A stretch of DNA of 64,000 nucleotides from JBDZVM01 sp040255675 (lineage in GTDB: Bacteria > Actinomycetota > Actinomycetes > Acidothermales > Acidothermaceae). The position numbers were made by a program, and so were the translations under genes. Positions 34,944-44,351 of this stretch are shown piece by piece (the first letter of the stretch is position 1; the number at the start of each line of letters is the position of its first letter). The stretch lies in NCBI GenBank assembly GCA_040255675.1, contig JBDZVM010000015.1:1-64000 (forward strand), given 5' to 3'. Below the pieces are notes generated by a model. It made no database searches. It had not been told where the DNA came from and saw only the letters and a list, made by a program, of their open reading frames with translations.

Positions 34944-36266
34944 ATGGCGACGGCGAACGAGGTACCGGCGGAGGCGGCAGTCGTCGCGTCGACGCCACAT
35001 CCGGCGACCGAAGCCGTTGCGGCGATCAACGCTGAACTCGACTACCTCGCCACTGCCGACCTATCGTCGATTGACGTCGAAGACCTCACCGAGTTGCTTG
35101 CGAACCTCGAGACCGTCTCGCGGCGCATCGACGCCACGCAGGTCGCCTTCGCCGCTCAAGCTGATGCGTCTTTGGTTGCCGAACACGAGGGTGCCACCTC
35201 ACTCGGCGCCTGGCTGAAGGCAGTTGCCGACGTTCCTATCAGCGTGACGCGGGGTCGGCTAAGGCTCCATCAAGAACTTCGTTCACGACCTGTCGTGGCA
35301 GCCTCCTTCGGCGCCGGCGACATCACTATGGAGGCCGCGTCAGCAATATGCGAGTCCTTACGTTCGCTGCCTGCCGAGGTGCCACCCGCGGTGATAAGCG
35401 AACTCGAAGGTCAGCTCGTCGACATTGCCCGGGCGGCAGGCACCCGCGCGGCCATGCACCAAGCGCTTGAAATAGTCCACCGCTTCGCACCCTCGAACAT
35501 GGAACAGGAGGAGGAACGGCAAGCAGGCAAGAACTGGCTTCGCTTGAGCGCCCAGCGCGATGGCACGGTGGCGTTACGGGGGTTGCTCGACAAAGAAGCC
35601 GGTGCGCTCGCGTTCGGCGTCCTCGGCCCACTTGCCGCTCCCGCGCCCGCGACCGACGGCGTCGCAGACGCCCGAGACGCGGACACACGCTACGGCGAAG
35701 CATTCGTCCAAGCGTTGCACCTCGCGTCGGGGCAACGAGCCTCTGACGGCGCTGCCGGCACACGCGGCGGACGACCCCACCTGCTCGTCACGATCTCCCT
35801 CGAAGCGCTCCTCGACAGGCTCGGCGCCGCCCCGGGTCGGCTTCTCGACACGGCAACGCCCATCTCGGCCGCGGCCACGCGCCGACTTGCCTGCGACGCG
35901 AAGATCATCCCTGTCGTACTCGGTGCCAACAGCGAGCCGCTCGACATCGGAAGAGCCAGCAACGTCGTGCCGACCGGGCTACGGCGCGCCATCGTCGTCC
36001 GTGACCAAGGTTGCGCGATGCCAGGATGCGAGCGGCCACCGGGCTGGTGCGATGTCCACCACAACGTCTACTGGTCGCACGGCGGCAATACCTCAATCGA
36101 CAATTGCTGCCTTCTGTGCGAACGACATCACACGATCGTGCACACGCACAACTGGCGCATCGAAATCCGCGATGGGCTGCCGTGGTTCATCCCTCCCGCT
36201 TGGCTCGACGCCACGCAAGCACCTCGTCTGCACGAGCGATACCGGTTGCGGCCACCACCGTCTTGA
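34944..36266 (+). CDS. DUF222 domain protein with C-terminal HNH endonuclease motif
   Basis: 440 residues from the ATG at 34944. A long alpha-helical DUF222 domain (LDYLATADLSSIDVEDLTELLANLETVSRRIDA..., EHEGATSLGAWLKAVADV) precedes an HNH zinc nuclease motif (CAMPGCERPPGWCDVHHNVYWSHGG...NCCLLCERHHTIVH). This family is abundant and multicopy in actinobacteria; its biological role is not settled. It stands alone here. Confidence 0.9.
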   Translation: MATANEVPAEAAVVASTPHPATEAVAAINAELDYLATADLSSIDVEDLTELLANLETVSRRIDATQVAFAAQADASLVAEHEGATSLGAWLKAVADVPISVTRGRLRLHQELRSRPVVAASFGAGDITMEAASAICESLRSLPAEVPPAVISELEGQLVDIARAAGTRAAMHQALEIVHRFAPSNMEQEEERQAGKNWLRLSAQRDGTVALRGLLDKEAGALAFGVLGPLAAPAPATDGVADARDADTRYGEAFVQALHLASGQRASDGAAGTRGGRPHLLVTISLEALLDRLGAAPGRLLDTATPISAAATRRLACDAKIIPVVLGANSEPLDIGRASNVVPTGLRRAIVVRDQGCAMPGCERPPGWCDVHHNVYWSHGGNTSIDNCCLLCERHHTIVHTHNWRIEIRDGLPWFIPPAWLDATQAPRLHERYRLRPPPS

Positions 36267-36375
36267 ACGCGACGCTCCACAGCAGTCGCGTGGAGTTCAC
36301 CTGCGCCGCGCGGCGCCGGTAGGCGCCTGTTAGCTTGACAACCGGTAGCCCCCACGGCCTCGCACGGAGAACTCA

Positions 36376-36897
36376 ATGCAACGGGTTCAGGCGACGTACC
36401 GGCGTCGACGCTGGCGCTGGCGCTACCTGCCCGAAGCCGTACCGCTTCCCTCGGGCCGTTACGACCGCCACGCTCACCTGTTTTGGCGGGTTCGCATACC
36501 GCTCTTCGTCGGCCTTGCCGTGCTCGGTTGGTTGGCGTGGCGTAGCCGCGGAGTCATCATCGGGCTTGTGGTCGCGGCGCTCGTCGAGGCATTGTTCAGT
36601 TACCGCAGGCACGTGGCCGGCAGACCGGCGCCCACCCACGTTGCCTCCGGACCCGCGCAGCGCGATGCCAATTACTGGCGGGCGTTGAAGCCGTCACCGG
36701 CCGGCTGGGAATCACCCCGTGGAGCCATCCCCATGTGGAACTGGACACCGCCGGGCGGTGGGCACCCGCGTCTGGACCGGGTACGGCCCTGGGTGCGGGC
36801 CTGGTACCACACCCCGTTCATCGATCGCTACGCGCACGCTTGGATGTGGCGCCACGGTGGCTGGGACGTCTTGCCGCCCTCGTACAACTCCGAATAG
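36376..36897 (+). CDS. Small basic membrane protein of unknown function
   Basis: 173 residues. The N-terminus is very Arg/Trp-rich (RRRRWRWRYLPEA). Two adjacent hydrophobic helices (about residues 36-75) follow, then a Trp/Pro-rich soluble tail (YWRALKP..., PMWNWTPPGGG, AWMWRHGGWDVLPP). I do not recognise the family. GGAG precedes the ATG. It stands between the HNH gene and the convergent ABC-F gene. Confidence 0.6.
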   Translation: MQRVQATYRRRRWRWRYLPEAVPLPSGRYDRHAHLFWRVRIPLFVGLAVLGWLAWRSRGVIIGLVVAALVEALFSYRRHVAGRPAPTHVASGPAQRDANYWRALKPSPAGWESPRGAIPMWNWTPPGGGHPRLDRVRPWVRAWYHTPFIDRYAHAWMWRHGGWDVLPPSYNSE

Positions 36898-36931
36898 TGA
36901 ATAGCTGCTCTAGAGCACCGACGGGTTGCCC

Positions 36932-38725
36932 TCATGAGTAATCGGCGCCATCAGCAGCGGCGAGCCACGCATCTTCGAGCCGCGAGCGCTCCTCACCCAG
37001 CGAGCGTAATTCGGCGTCCAGTTCTTGCACTTTGATGTAGTCAGTGGCGGCTTCGGCCAGCTTTACGTGCAACTCTGCTTCACGTGCCGTCAACTTCTCG
37101 AGCTGCCGTTCGATGCGGGTGATCTCCTTGCGCGCCAGACGCGCGGCGGCGGTGGCGCTGCGTGACGACTGGGCCGGCGGCTGGGTCGGCGGCTGGCCGG
37201 GCGGAACCTGCACAGACGAGGTATCAGAGCCAACCGATTCTTGCGCTCGCATCGACACATACTGATCGACGCCGCCAGGCAGCATGGAAAGGCGACCAGC
37301 GCCGGTCAACGCGACGACGGTGTCGCACACGCGCTCGACGAAATAGCGGTCGTGCGAAGCGGCGACCAGCGTGCCTGCCCAGCCGTCGAGGAGATCTTCG
37401 AGCGCAGTGAGCGTGTCGACGTCAAGGTCGTTAGTCGGCTCGTCAAGGAGCAACACGTTCGGTTCGTCCATCAGCAATCGCAGCAGTTGCAGCCTTCTTC
37501 GCTCGCCACCCGAGAGGTCGCCGACCGGCGTCCACTGCCGGTCGTTGCCGAATCCGAAACGCTCGAGCAACGCGGACGCTGTGAGCTCCCTACCGTCGGC
37601 GAGCTGAATACGTTGCCGCACCGTCTCGACCGCCTCGAGCACACGCACATGCGCGTCGAGCTCGACCACGTGCTGTGAGAGGTAACCGATCCGCACTGTC
37701 TTACCCACGTTCAACACGCCGTTGTCAATGCGCTGCTCACCGGCCAAGATGCGCAACAGCGTCGTCTTTCCGCTGCCGTTCACGCCCAAAAGCCCCACCC
37801 GGTCGCCTGGACCGAGACGCCAGGTGACCCCGCGAAGAATCGGTGTGTCGCCGAACGACAGAGATGCGTTTTCGAGGTCGAATACCGACTTTCCCAACCG
37901 TGCCGAAGAAAACCTCGCCATCTGCGCGCGATCGCGCGCCGGTGGTTCGTCCGCGATGAGCGCATTCGCTGCCTCGATGCGAAACTTCGGCTTCGACGTG
38001 CGGGCCGGTGGGCCACGGCGCAACCAGGCGAGCTCTTTGCGCACGAGGTTTCGCCGCCGCTCTTCGGCGGCTGCCGCAAGGCGTTCACGTTCGGCGCGGG
38101 TCAACACGTAAGCCGCGTAGCCACCGTCGAATTGCGCGACCGCACCTTCGGCCACCTCCCAGGTGCGCGTGCAGACAGCATCGAGAAACCAGCGGTCGTG
38201 CGTAACGGTGACCAAGCCGCCGCGGCGGGTGGCCAGATGCCGCGCCAGCCAGTCGATGGTCTCGATATCGAGATGGTTCGTCGGCTCATCAAGCATCAAC
38301 AAGTCGGGATCGTCGACGAGCAGCCGCGCCAATGCCGCACGTCGTCGCTCACCACCTGAAAGGACACACACCGGCCGAGGCAGCAGTTCGTCGCTTATCA
38401 AGACGTTGACGATCTCGCGCGCCGCACGGTCGCCTGCCCACTCGTGATCCGGTCGATCACCGAGGACCGCGAAGCGGACGGTTGCCTCGCCGTCAAGGTC
38501 GTCGGTTTGAGACAAGACGCCGATGCGCAACCCGCCGGCGCGACTCACCCGACCAGAATCGATCGCCTGCTTGCCGGCAAGCACCCGCAACAGCGTGGTC
38601 TTGCCCGCACCGTTCCGGCCGACGACCCCGATTCGGTCGCCGTCATCGATACCGAGCGAAACGGCATTTAGCACCTGACGCACGCCGTACGCCAATGAGG
38701 CGGCTTCGAGGTTGACGATGTTCAT
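36932..38725 (-). CDS. ABC-F family ATPase, Uup-like
   Basis: About 597 residues from the ATG at 38725, which overlaps the ispE stop (ATGA); a longer frame to 38848 is not conserved. It has two ATP-binding domains (Walker A GRNGAGKTTL and GVNGSGKTTL; signatures LSGGERRRAALAR and LSGGERRRLQLLR; LMLDEPTNHLD and LLLDEPTNDLD) without membrane helices. A C-terminal coiled coil (LARKEITRIERQLEKLTAREAEL...) is that of Uup. ABC-F proteins act on the ribosome; Uup also affects DNA branch handling. Confidence 0.9.
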   Translation of the reverse strand: MNIVNLEAASLAYGVRQVLNAVSLGIDDGDRIGVVGRNGAGKTTLLRVLAGKQAIDSGRVSRAGGLRIGVLSQTDDLDGEATVRFAVLGDRPDHEWAGDRAAREIVNVLISDELLPRPVCVLSGGERRRAALARLLVDDPDLLMLDEPTNHLDIETIDWLARHLATRRGGLVTVTHDRWFLDAVCTRTWEVAEGAVAQFDGGYAAYVLTRAERERLAAAAEERRRNLVRKELAWLRRGPPARTSKPKFRIEAANALIADEPPARDRAQMARFSSARLGKSVFDLENASLSFGDTPILRGVTWRLGPGDRVGLLGVNGSGKTTLLRILAGEQRIDNGVLNVGKTVRIGYLSQHVVELDAHVRVLEAVETVRQRIQLADGRELTASALLERFGFGNDRQWTPVGDLSGGERRRLQLLRLLMDEPNVLLLDEPTNDLDVDTLTALEDLLDGWAGTLVAASHDRYFVERVCDTVVALTGAGRLSMLPGGVDQYVSMRAQESVGSDTSSVQVPPGQPPTQPPAQSSRSATAAARLARKEITRIERQLEKLTAREAELHVKLAEAATDYIKVQELDAELRSLGEERSRLEDAWLAAADGADYS

Positions 38726-39624
38726 GCGACAACGCGGGCGCCCGGCACCGGTCCGTGAGCTCGCCGCACCGTACGACATACGCCCGCGCCCGCCAAACGG
38801 GCCACCAGGGCAACGGCTTCTGGCTCGCCCGCGGCAAGAAACGCGCACGTCGGGCCAGAACCGGAGACGACCGCTCCGAGCGCCCTCGCGTCACGGCCGG
38901 CCTCAAGAGTGCGACGTAGCGCGGGTTTGAGGTGCAGCGCGGGCGCCTGCAGGTCATTCGACAGCAGTGGCGCGAGCCGGCGCGCGTCGCCGGCGCGAAG
39001 GGCCGCCAGGAGTTCGTCGGGCACCTCAGGCGCCGTCACGGTCGAGGCGCCCCGCATCCGGTCGAGCTCGCCGTACACGGCGGGCGTCGACAAACCGCCG
39101 TCGGCCACAGCAAAGACCCAATGATAGGTACCGCGGCCGAGCACGGTGGTAAGCCTTTCGCCGCGGCCGGCGCCCAACGCTGTACCACCGACGAGGCAGA
39201 ACGGGACGTCGCTGCCAAGCTGGCTCGCCAGCTCATGCATGACGTCGGCACCGACATCGGTTCGCCACAGCGCGTCGCACGCGATGAGGGCGCCGGCGGC
39301 GTCGGCCGAGCCACCTGCCATCCCGCCGGCGACCGGAATGCCTTTGCGAATCACGATTCGCACCGACGGCTTACGACCGACCCGATCGGCGAGTGCGATG
39401 ACGGCTTGCGCCGCCAGATTCGACGCGTCGGTCGGCACAGCTCCGGCGCCGTCGCCCTCGACTTCGACCGTGAGTTCGTCGGAGGGCGAGACGGTGACCT
39501 CGTCGTAGAGTGACACGGCCTGGAAAACCGTGGCGAGATCATGAAAGCCGTCTAGGCGTAGCGGGCCGACGCCAAGGTGCAGATTGACCTTGGCGGGCGC
39601 TCTCGCAGTGACCGACACGACCAC
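38722..39624 (-). CDS. ispE: 4-diphosphocytidyl-2-C-methyl-D-erythritol kinase
   Basis: 300 residues from a GTG at 39624. GHMP-kinase motifs are present: ARAPAKVNLHLGVGPLRLDGFHDL, the ATP loop PVAGGMAGGSADAAGAL and the C-terminal VSGSGPTCAFL. It phosphorylates CDP-methylerythritol in the non-mevalonate isoprenoid pathway. It begins 5 bp after the ksgA stop and overlaps the ABC-F gene. Confidence 0.95.
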   Translation of the reverse strand: MVVSVTARAPAKVNLHLGVGPLRLDGFHDLATVFQAVSLYDEVTVSPSDELTVEVEGDGAGAVPTDASNLAAQAVIALADRVGRKPSVRIVIRKGIPVAGGMAGGSADAAGALIACDALWRTDVGADVMHELASQLGSDVPFCLVGGTALGAGRGERLTTVLGRGTYHWVFAVADGGLSTPAVYGELDRMRGASTVTAPEVPDELLAALRAGDARRLAPLLSNDLQAPALHLKPALRRTLEAGRDARALGAVVSGSGPTCAFLAAGEPEAVALVARLAGAGVCRTVRRAHGPVPGARVVA

Positions 39625-39629
39625 CGATG

Positions 39630-40469
39630 CTAACGGCGCGCCGCGGCCAGGCCGGGCGGCCGGTGCTCAGCTATCCGCGCGAACTCGGCGACGTCGAGTG
39701 TCTCGCCGCGCCGTGACGGATCGATTCCCGCGGCCGCGAGCGAAGTTTCGGCGGCCGCGGCTGACCCGGCCCAACCCGTGAGCGCTGCCCGAAGCGTCTT
39801 GCGTCGCTGGCCGAATGCGGCGTCGACGACGGCGAACACGTCGGCGCGAGTAGCTGTTGTCCGCGGCGGATCTCGGCGCTCGAGCGCGACGAGGCCTGAA
39901 TCGACACGCGGTTGGGGCCAAAAGACCGACCGCCCGATCGTGCCGGCCAATCGCACGTCCCCGTACCAGCGGGCCTTGACAGACGGCACCCCGTATGCGC
40001 CGTCGCCCGGCCTCGCCGCCAGTCGCTCGGCGACCTCAAGCTGCACCATCACGAGCACCCGGCACACGCTCGGCAGCAGCGCCAGCAAATGCAGCAGCAC
40101 CGGTACGGCCACGTTGTACGGCAAGTTCGCGACGATCGCGGACGGCGCCTCGCCCGGCACGCCAGTAAGCCGTAGCGCGTCGGCGCCGACGACCGTCAAC
40201 CTCTTCTCATCCCCCGGCGCGCGCGTCGCGACGGTACGCGGTAGCAGCCCCGCCAGTCGCGGGTCGATCTCGACGGCGACGACATGCCGGACGACGGGCA
40301 GCAGCGCAAGCGTCAGTGAACCCAAGCCAGGGCCGACCTCGAGCACGATGTCGTCGCCACCGACGCCGGCGGTACGCACGATGCGACGTACCGTCCCCGC
40401 GTCGATGACGAAGTTCTGACCGAGCGTTTTTGTGGGACGCAATCCGATCGACATGGCTAGCGCGCGCAC
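39630..40469 (-). CDS. ksgA: 16S rRNA (adenine1518-N6/adenine1519-N6)-dimethyltransferase
   Basis: 279 residues from the GTG at 40469. GLRPTKTLGQNFVIDAGTVRRIV, the SAM motif DIVLEVGPGLGSLTLALL and NLPYNVAVPVLLHLL identify KsgA, which dimethylates two adjacent adenines near the 3' end of 16S rRNA. In-frame codons upstream encode GFLGASD, matching the family's conserved L(L)GxxxVRALA start. A non-canonical CTG at 40517 is therefore a better family fit; no ATG, GTG or TTG is available there. Confidence 0.93.
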   Translation of the reverse strand: MRALAMSIGLRPTKTLGQNFVIDAGTVRRIVRTAGVGGDDIVLEVGPGLGSLTLALLPVVRHVVAVEIDPRLAGLLPRTVATRAPGDEKRLTVVGADALRLTGVPGEAPSAIVANLPYNVAVPVLLHLLALLPSVCRVLVMVQLEVAERLAARPGDGAYGVPSVKARWYGDVRLAGTIGRSVFWPQPRVDSGLVALERRDPPRTTATRADVFAVVDAAFGQRRKTLRAALTGWAGSAAAAETSLAAAGIDPSRRGETLDVAEFARIAEHRPPGLAAARR

Positions 40470-40527
40470 GTCACTCGCGCCGAGGAACCCTCGCGGGTGG
40501 GAAGTTTCGTCGCTCAGCGCAACACGC

Positions 40528-41631
40528 TCAGCTGAACAGGTAATGGCCGCATACCGGCCATTGTGTACGCCAGTTGCTGCGTTGGTAGAGAAGCTGCGCC
40601 CGGTAGGTCTGCTCGCTGGCTGAGGCGTTGCTCGGTAGCCCCTTGCCGCCCACCGCTTGCCAGGTGCCGAGCCTGAACTGGTACATGCCGTAGAACGGCG
40701 GGTTGTAGGCGTTGGCTCGACCGCCCGACTCGCACCGCGCCAAGGCGGCCCAGTTGAGACCGTCGGCTCTCACTGAGTAGACGACCGGCTTGGGCTTCGG
40801 CTTGGTACCGATCGCGGTGACCTGCTGTACCGGCTGCACTGTGACCTGCTCCGACACAAGTTTCTTGGCGACCTGTTGGCCGTCATGAAACGTCAACTGA
40901 TAAGTACGAACAAGCGTTCCGTTCTTTCCCTGCTGCACGACTTTCTTCGTGCCGACGTACAGGTTCGGGTCTCTTTTTGTCACGCTGGTAAAGGGAATGG
41001 ACGACGATTCAAGTGTCTGATTACTCGTGACCCGCACGATAATAACGGTAAGGCCGTCGAAAGGCCTTGTCTCAACGGGAATCGAGACTTGGTCGTGCGG
41101 TTGGACGACGATGCCAGCCTCGGAAAGTGCCTCTGCGACAGTACTTTTCGTCGTCACGAGCGCCCGGGTGCCGCCATCTACTTGCACCGTAATGGTATGC
41201 GGGAGCGAGATATCGATGCTCAACCCGGCGAGGGGCACTCGCGCGCTCCGGCTGGCTGAGATGACGGCGCCGGAGGTTCGCAGGCCGACCTGGCGTAGCG
41301 CGGCGTCGACGCTGCTAGCCGTAACCCACACCTGGCGCGACTTCCCGTCGATGGTGAGGTCAAGCAGCCGGCCGCGCTGGATCGCGATGGTGCTTCCGTC
41401 GCGCACGGAGGCAGACATTGTTGGGCTCAAGTCGTCGTGCGGCCCCACGGTGATATCCGCACGATGCAACACATCTTTCACCGATGTTGCGAATGTACGT
41501 ACTGTGGTGATTTTGCCGTCGACCGAGACGTTGACGGTCTTGTCGAGCTTGACGTAGGCCGTTGTGGCAGCGACGAGTGCGGTTACCACCGCGCCATAAA
41601 GCGCGACCGTCACGAGCTTCTTCTTACGCAC
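40528..41631 (-). CDS. rpfB: Resuscitation-promoting factor RpfB (DUF348-G5-Rpf)
   Basis: About 367 residues from a GTG at 41631 with GCGGAG upstream; the frame is open to 41814. RKKK plus a signal helix (VALYGAVVTALVAATTAYV) are followed by three DUF348 repeats (TVNVSVDGK.., LDLTIDGK.., HTITVQVDGG..), a G5 domain (around QVSEQVTVQPVQQVTAIGTK) and the C-terminal lysozyme-like Rpf domain (LNWAALARCESGGRANAYNPPFYGMYQFRLGTW) with catalytic Glu in CESGG. It cleaves peptidoglycan during regrowth. The 257-bp upstream region carries no c-di-AMP motif that I can see. Confidence 0.95.
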   Translation of the reverse strand: MRKKKLVTVALYGAVVTALVAATTAYVKLDKTVNVSVDGKITTVRTFATSVKDVLHRADITVGPHDDLSPTMSASVRDGSTIAIQRGRLLDLTIDGKSRQVWVTASSVDAALRQVGLRTSGAVISASRSARVPLAGLSIDISLPHTITVQVDGGTRALVTTKSTVAEALSEAGIVVQPHDQVSIPVETRPFDGLTVIIVRVTSNQTLESSSIPFTSVTKRDPNLYVGTKKVVQQGKNGTLVRTYQLTFHDGQQVAKKLVSEQVTVQPVQQVTAIGTKPKPKPVVYSVRADGLNWAALARCESGGRANAYNPPFYGMYQFRLGTWQAVGGKGLPSNASASEQTYRAQLLYQRSNWRTQWPVCGHYLFS

Positions 41632-41888
41632 AGAACTCCGCTGTTCGAAGGATCCGGTGAGATGAGAAGCCCGCGAATCTCCAACGAATGCCCGAAACGC
41701 GATACTGGGCACACGCCGCCAGTCAACTGTGACCGACGTCACTCGCAGTTCAGGGCTTCCCCACCCCGGACGAACGCTCTGGCGAACGTAACCAACGCGA
41801 TGCCCGGAGGGCAAGTTCGATCGCGTCGCTTTAGAGTCGTTTATCCTATTTTATCCGAAGTTCTAGGGTGCAGTTCACCCGCCGGCGC

Positions 41889-42698
41889 CTACCACGGGCC
41901 GAACACACGTTCGGCGTTCTTCGCGGTCGCTGCCGCGACAGCGTCCTCGTCGACGTCCTTCACCGCCGCGAGCGCTCGCACGGTAAGCGGGATCAGATAC
42001 GGCGCGTTCGGCTGGCCTCGGTGCGGCGTAGGAGCAAGGAATGGCGCGTCGGTCTCGACCAGCATCAACTCGAGCGGCACAACGGCGGCGGCCTCACGTA
42101 ACGAAGCCGCATTCTTGAACGTCACGGTGCCCGCGAACGAGAGAACGTACCCACGCTCGACGCAGTATCTCGACATCGAGATATCGCCCGAAAAGCAATG
42201 AAAGACTGTATGTTCGGGCGCACCGACCTCATCGAGGATGCGCAACACGTCGTCATGCGCGTCGCGGTCGTGAATGACTAACGCCTTGCCGATCTGCTTG
42301 GCAATCTCGATATGCGCACGGAAAGCGGCTTGCTGAATCGCGGGCTCGACCCGACCCCAGTAGTAATCGAGTCCGGTTTCGCCGACCGCGCGAACCTGCG
42401 GCAGTGAAGCGAGTTTCGTCAGCTCCTCAGCATCCGTGTCGGTGAAACTTGCGGCTTCGTTGGGATGCACCGCGACCGCCGCGTAGACGTCGGCGAAGGA
42501 CGCAGCCGTGGCCGCGCACCACCGCGACGATTCCATCGTGTCGCCAACCGTGACGACACGGCGTATGCCGACCGCGTTTGCCGCCGACATCGCGTCGGCG
42601 ACATCGATGCCCATAGCGTCGAGGTGGCAATGCGAATCGACGGCCTCGACTCGCAGCGGCTCGGGCAGCGGGGGTGGTGCTCCCGTACGTGAAGTCAT
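41889..42698 (-). CDS. tatD: TatD-family metal-dependent DNase
   Basis: 269 residues. It has the amidohydrolase metal-binding pattern VDSHCHLD at the N-terminus, GETGLDYYWG, VIHDRDAHDD, VFHCFSGD and VETDAPFLAP. It is a 3'-5' exonuclease/DNase of the YcfH/TatD type. The ATG overlaps the metG stop (ATGA). Confidence 0.93.
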   Translation of the reverse strand: MTSRTGAPPPLPEPLRVEAVDSHCHLDAMGIDVADAMSAANAVGIRRVVTVGDTMESSRWCAATAASFADVYAAVAVHPNEAASFTDTDAEELTKLASLPQVRAVGETGLDYYWGRVEPAIQQAAFRAHIEIAKQIGKALVIHDRDAHDDVLRILDEVGAPEHTVFHCFSGDISMSRYCVERGYVLSFAGTVTFKNAASLREAAAVVPLELMLVETDAPFLAPTPHRGQPNAPYLIPLTVRALAAVKDVDEDAVAAATAKNAERVFGPW

Positions 42699-44308
42699 GC
42701 GCCAGGCGCAGGTTCGTCAGACAACCGCGGGAAAAGCGCCATGCCCTTGGTGAGCGTCGCGCCCGCGGGAAGCTGATCCCACCGCCCGGCATCGAGAACT
42801 CGCTGCGCCGCTAACGAACCCAGGTGTTCCTCCGCCCCGAGCGCACTCCAAAGCATTGTGCATGAACGCGGCATGACGGGGTTCAGCAACACCGCGAGCG
42901 CACGCAGCCCCTCGGCGGCCGTGTACAGCACGCTTGCTACCCGTGCCTTTGCCGCTGGATCGTCGATGTTCTTCGCGACCTTCCACGGCTCTTGTTCGGT
43001 GAGGTAGACGTTGAGTGCGCTGACCAACTCCCAGATTGCGGCAAGCGCGCCAGAAAAGTCGAGCGCGACCATCGCGTCGTCAGCCTCGCGGACGACGCGC
43101 GCGGCGATGTCAGCGATGTGTTGGTCAGCCTCGCCGACGCCGGGCGCGGCCGGCAACGCACCGCCAAAATACCGCTCGGTCATTGCCGTGACGCGCGAGG
43201 CGAGATTGCCGAGACCGTTGGCCAACTCGGCGTTGTATCGCGCGGCCATGTCCTCCCACGAAAACGAGCCGTCTTGGCCGAACTGAATCGCGCGCAAAAA
43301 GTAATAGCGGAACGCATCCGCACCGAAATGGTCGGTGATCTGCGAAGGCGCAATACCGGTGAGCTTCGATTTGCTCATTTTCTCGCCACCCACGAGCAGC
43401 CAACCGTGGGCGAAAACCTTACGCGGCAAAGGCAATCCGGCAGCAAGGAGCATTGCTGGCCAGATGACGGCGTGAAAGCGCAAGATGTCTTTGCCTACGA
43501 GATGGACGTCGGCAGGCCAGGTAGACGCGAACTTCTCCTGACCGCGCGGATCAGGAGAGCCGAAGCCGACCGCGGTCGCGTAGTTGAGCAACGCATCGAA
43601 CCAGACGTAGACCACCTGCTTGTCGTCCCACGGCACTTTCACACCCCAGTCGAAGGTCGAGCGTGAGATCGAGAGGTCTTGCAGGCCGGACCGTATGAAC
43701 TGGAGCACCTCGTTGCGGGCGCTCTCGGGTTCGACGGCGTCCGGGTGTTCGGCGTAATGCGAAAGCAGCGCTTCACCGTATTTCGACAACCGGAAGAAGT
43801 AGTTGGTCTCGCTCAGATACTCCACTGGCCGCCCGTGGATCGGGCACAGCTTTTGCCCTGTGAATTCGCCCTCTCCGTCGATCAGGTCGCCGGGTAGCTT
43901 GAATTCTTCGCAGCCGACGCAGTAGGGACCTTCGTAGAGCCCTTCATAGATCTCGCCTTTGTCGTAAAGGTCACGCAAGAAACCCTGCACCCGTTCGGTA
44001 TGGCGGGGTTCTGTCGTACGGATGAAATCGTCGTTCGAGATGTCGAGCGACTCCCAGACCGGTCGCCATGACGATTCGACGAGCTGATCTGCCCACTGCT
44101 GCGGGCCGACGCCGTTGGCTTGCGCCGTACGCAAGACCTTCTCGCCGTGCTCGTCGGTGCCGGTCAGGAACCAGACGGCCTCGCCGCGCTGGCGGTGCCA
44201 ACGGGCTAGTACATCACCGGCTACCGTCGTGTACGCATGCCCAATGTGGGGCGCGTCGTTGACGTAGTAGATCGGCGTCGTCACGTAGAAAGCCTTGGCA
44301 TCGCTCAC
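42695..44308 (-). CDS. metG: Methionyl-tRNA synthetase
   Basis: About 537 residues from the GTG at 44308; the extension to 44395 is not conserved. FYVTTPIYYVNDAPHIGHAYTTVAGD has the HIGH motif and KMSKSK is the second signature. The zinc knuckle CVGCEEFKL...CPIHG has a His replacing one Cys. There is no C-terminal tRNA-binding (EMAP) domain. Charges tRNA-Met. First gene of the metG-tatD-rpfB-ksgA-ispE group. Confidence 0.96.
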   Translation of the reverse strand: MSDAKAFYVTTPIYYVNDAPHIGHAYTTVAGDVLARWHRQRGEAVWFLTGTDEHGEKVLRTAQANGVGPQQWADQLVESSWRPVWESLDISNDDFIRTTEPRHTERVQGFLRDLYDKGEIYEGLYEGPYCVGCEEFKLPGDLIDGEGEFTGQKLCPIHGRPVEYLSETNYFFRLSKYGEALLSHYAEHPDAVEPESARNEVLQFIRSGLQDLSISRSTFDWGVKVPWDDKQVVYVWFDALLNYATAVGFGSPDPRGQEKFASTWPADVHLVGKDILRFHAVIWPAMLLAAGLPLPRKVFAHGWLLVGGEKMSKSKLTGIAPSQITDHFGADAFRYYFLRAIQFGQDGSFSWEDMAARYNAELANGLGNLASRVTAMTERYFGGALPAAPGVGEADQHIADIAARVVREADDAMVALDFSGALAAIWELVSALNVYLTEQEPWKVAKNIDDPAAKARVASVLYTAAEGLRALAVLLNPVMPRSCTMLWSALGAEEHLGSLAAQRVLDAGRWDQLPAGATLTKGMALFPRLSDEPAPGA

Positions 44309-44351
44309 ACGTTTCAGGGTACCGATCGGCGCCAACGGTTTCGGCGGTGCG

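Noticed and set aside
41632..41888. Searched for a c-di-AMP riboswitch before rpfB
   Set aside because: None of the conserved blocks is present.
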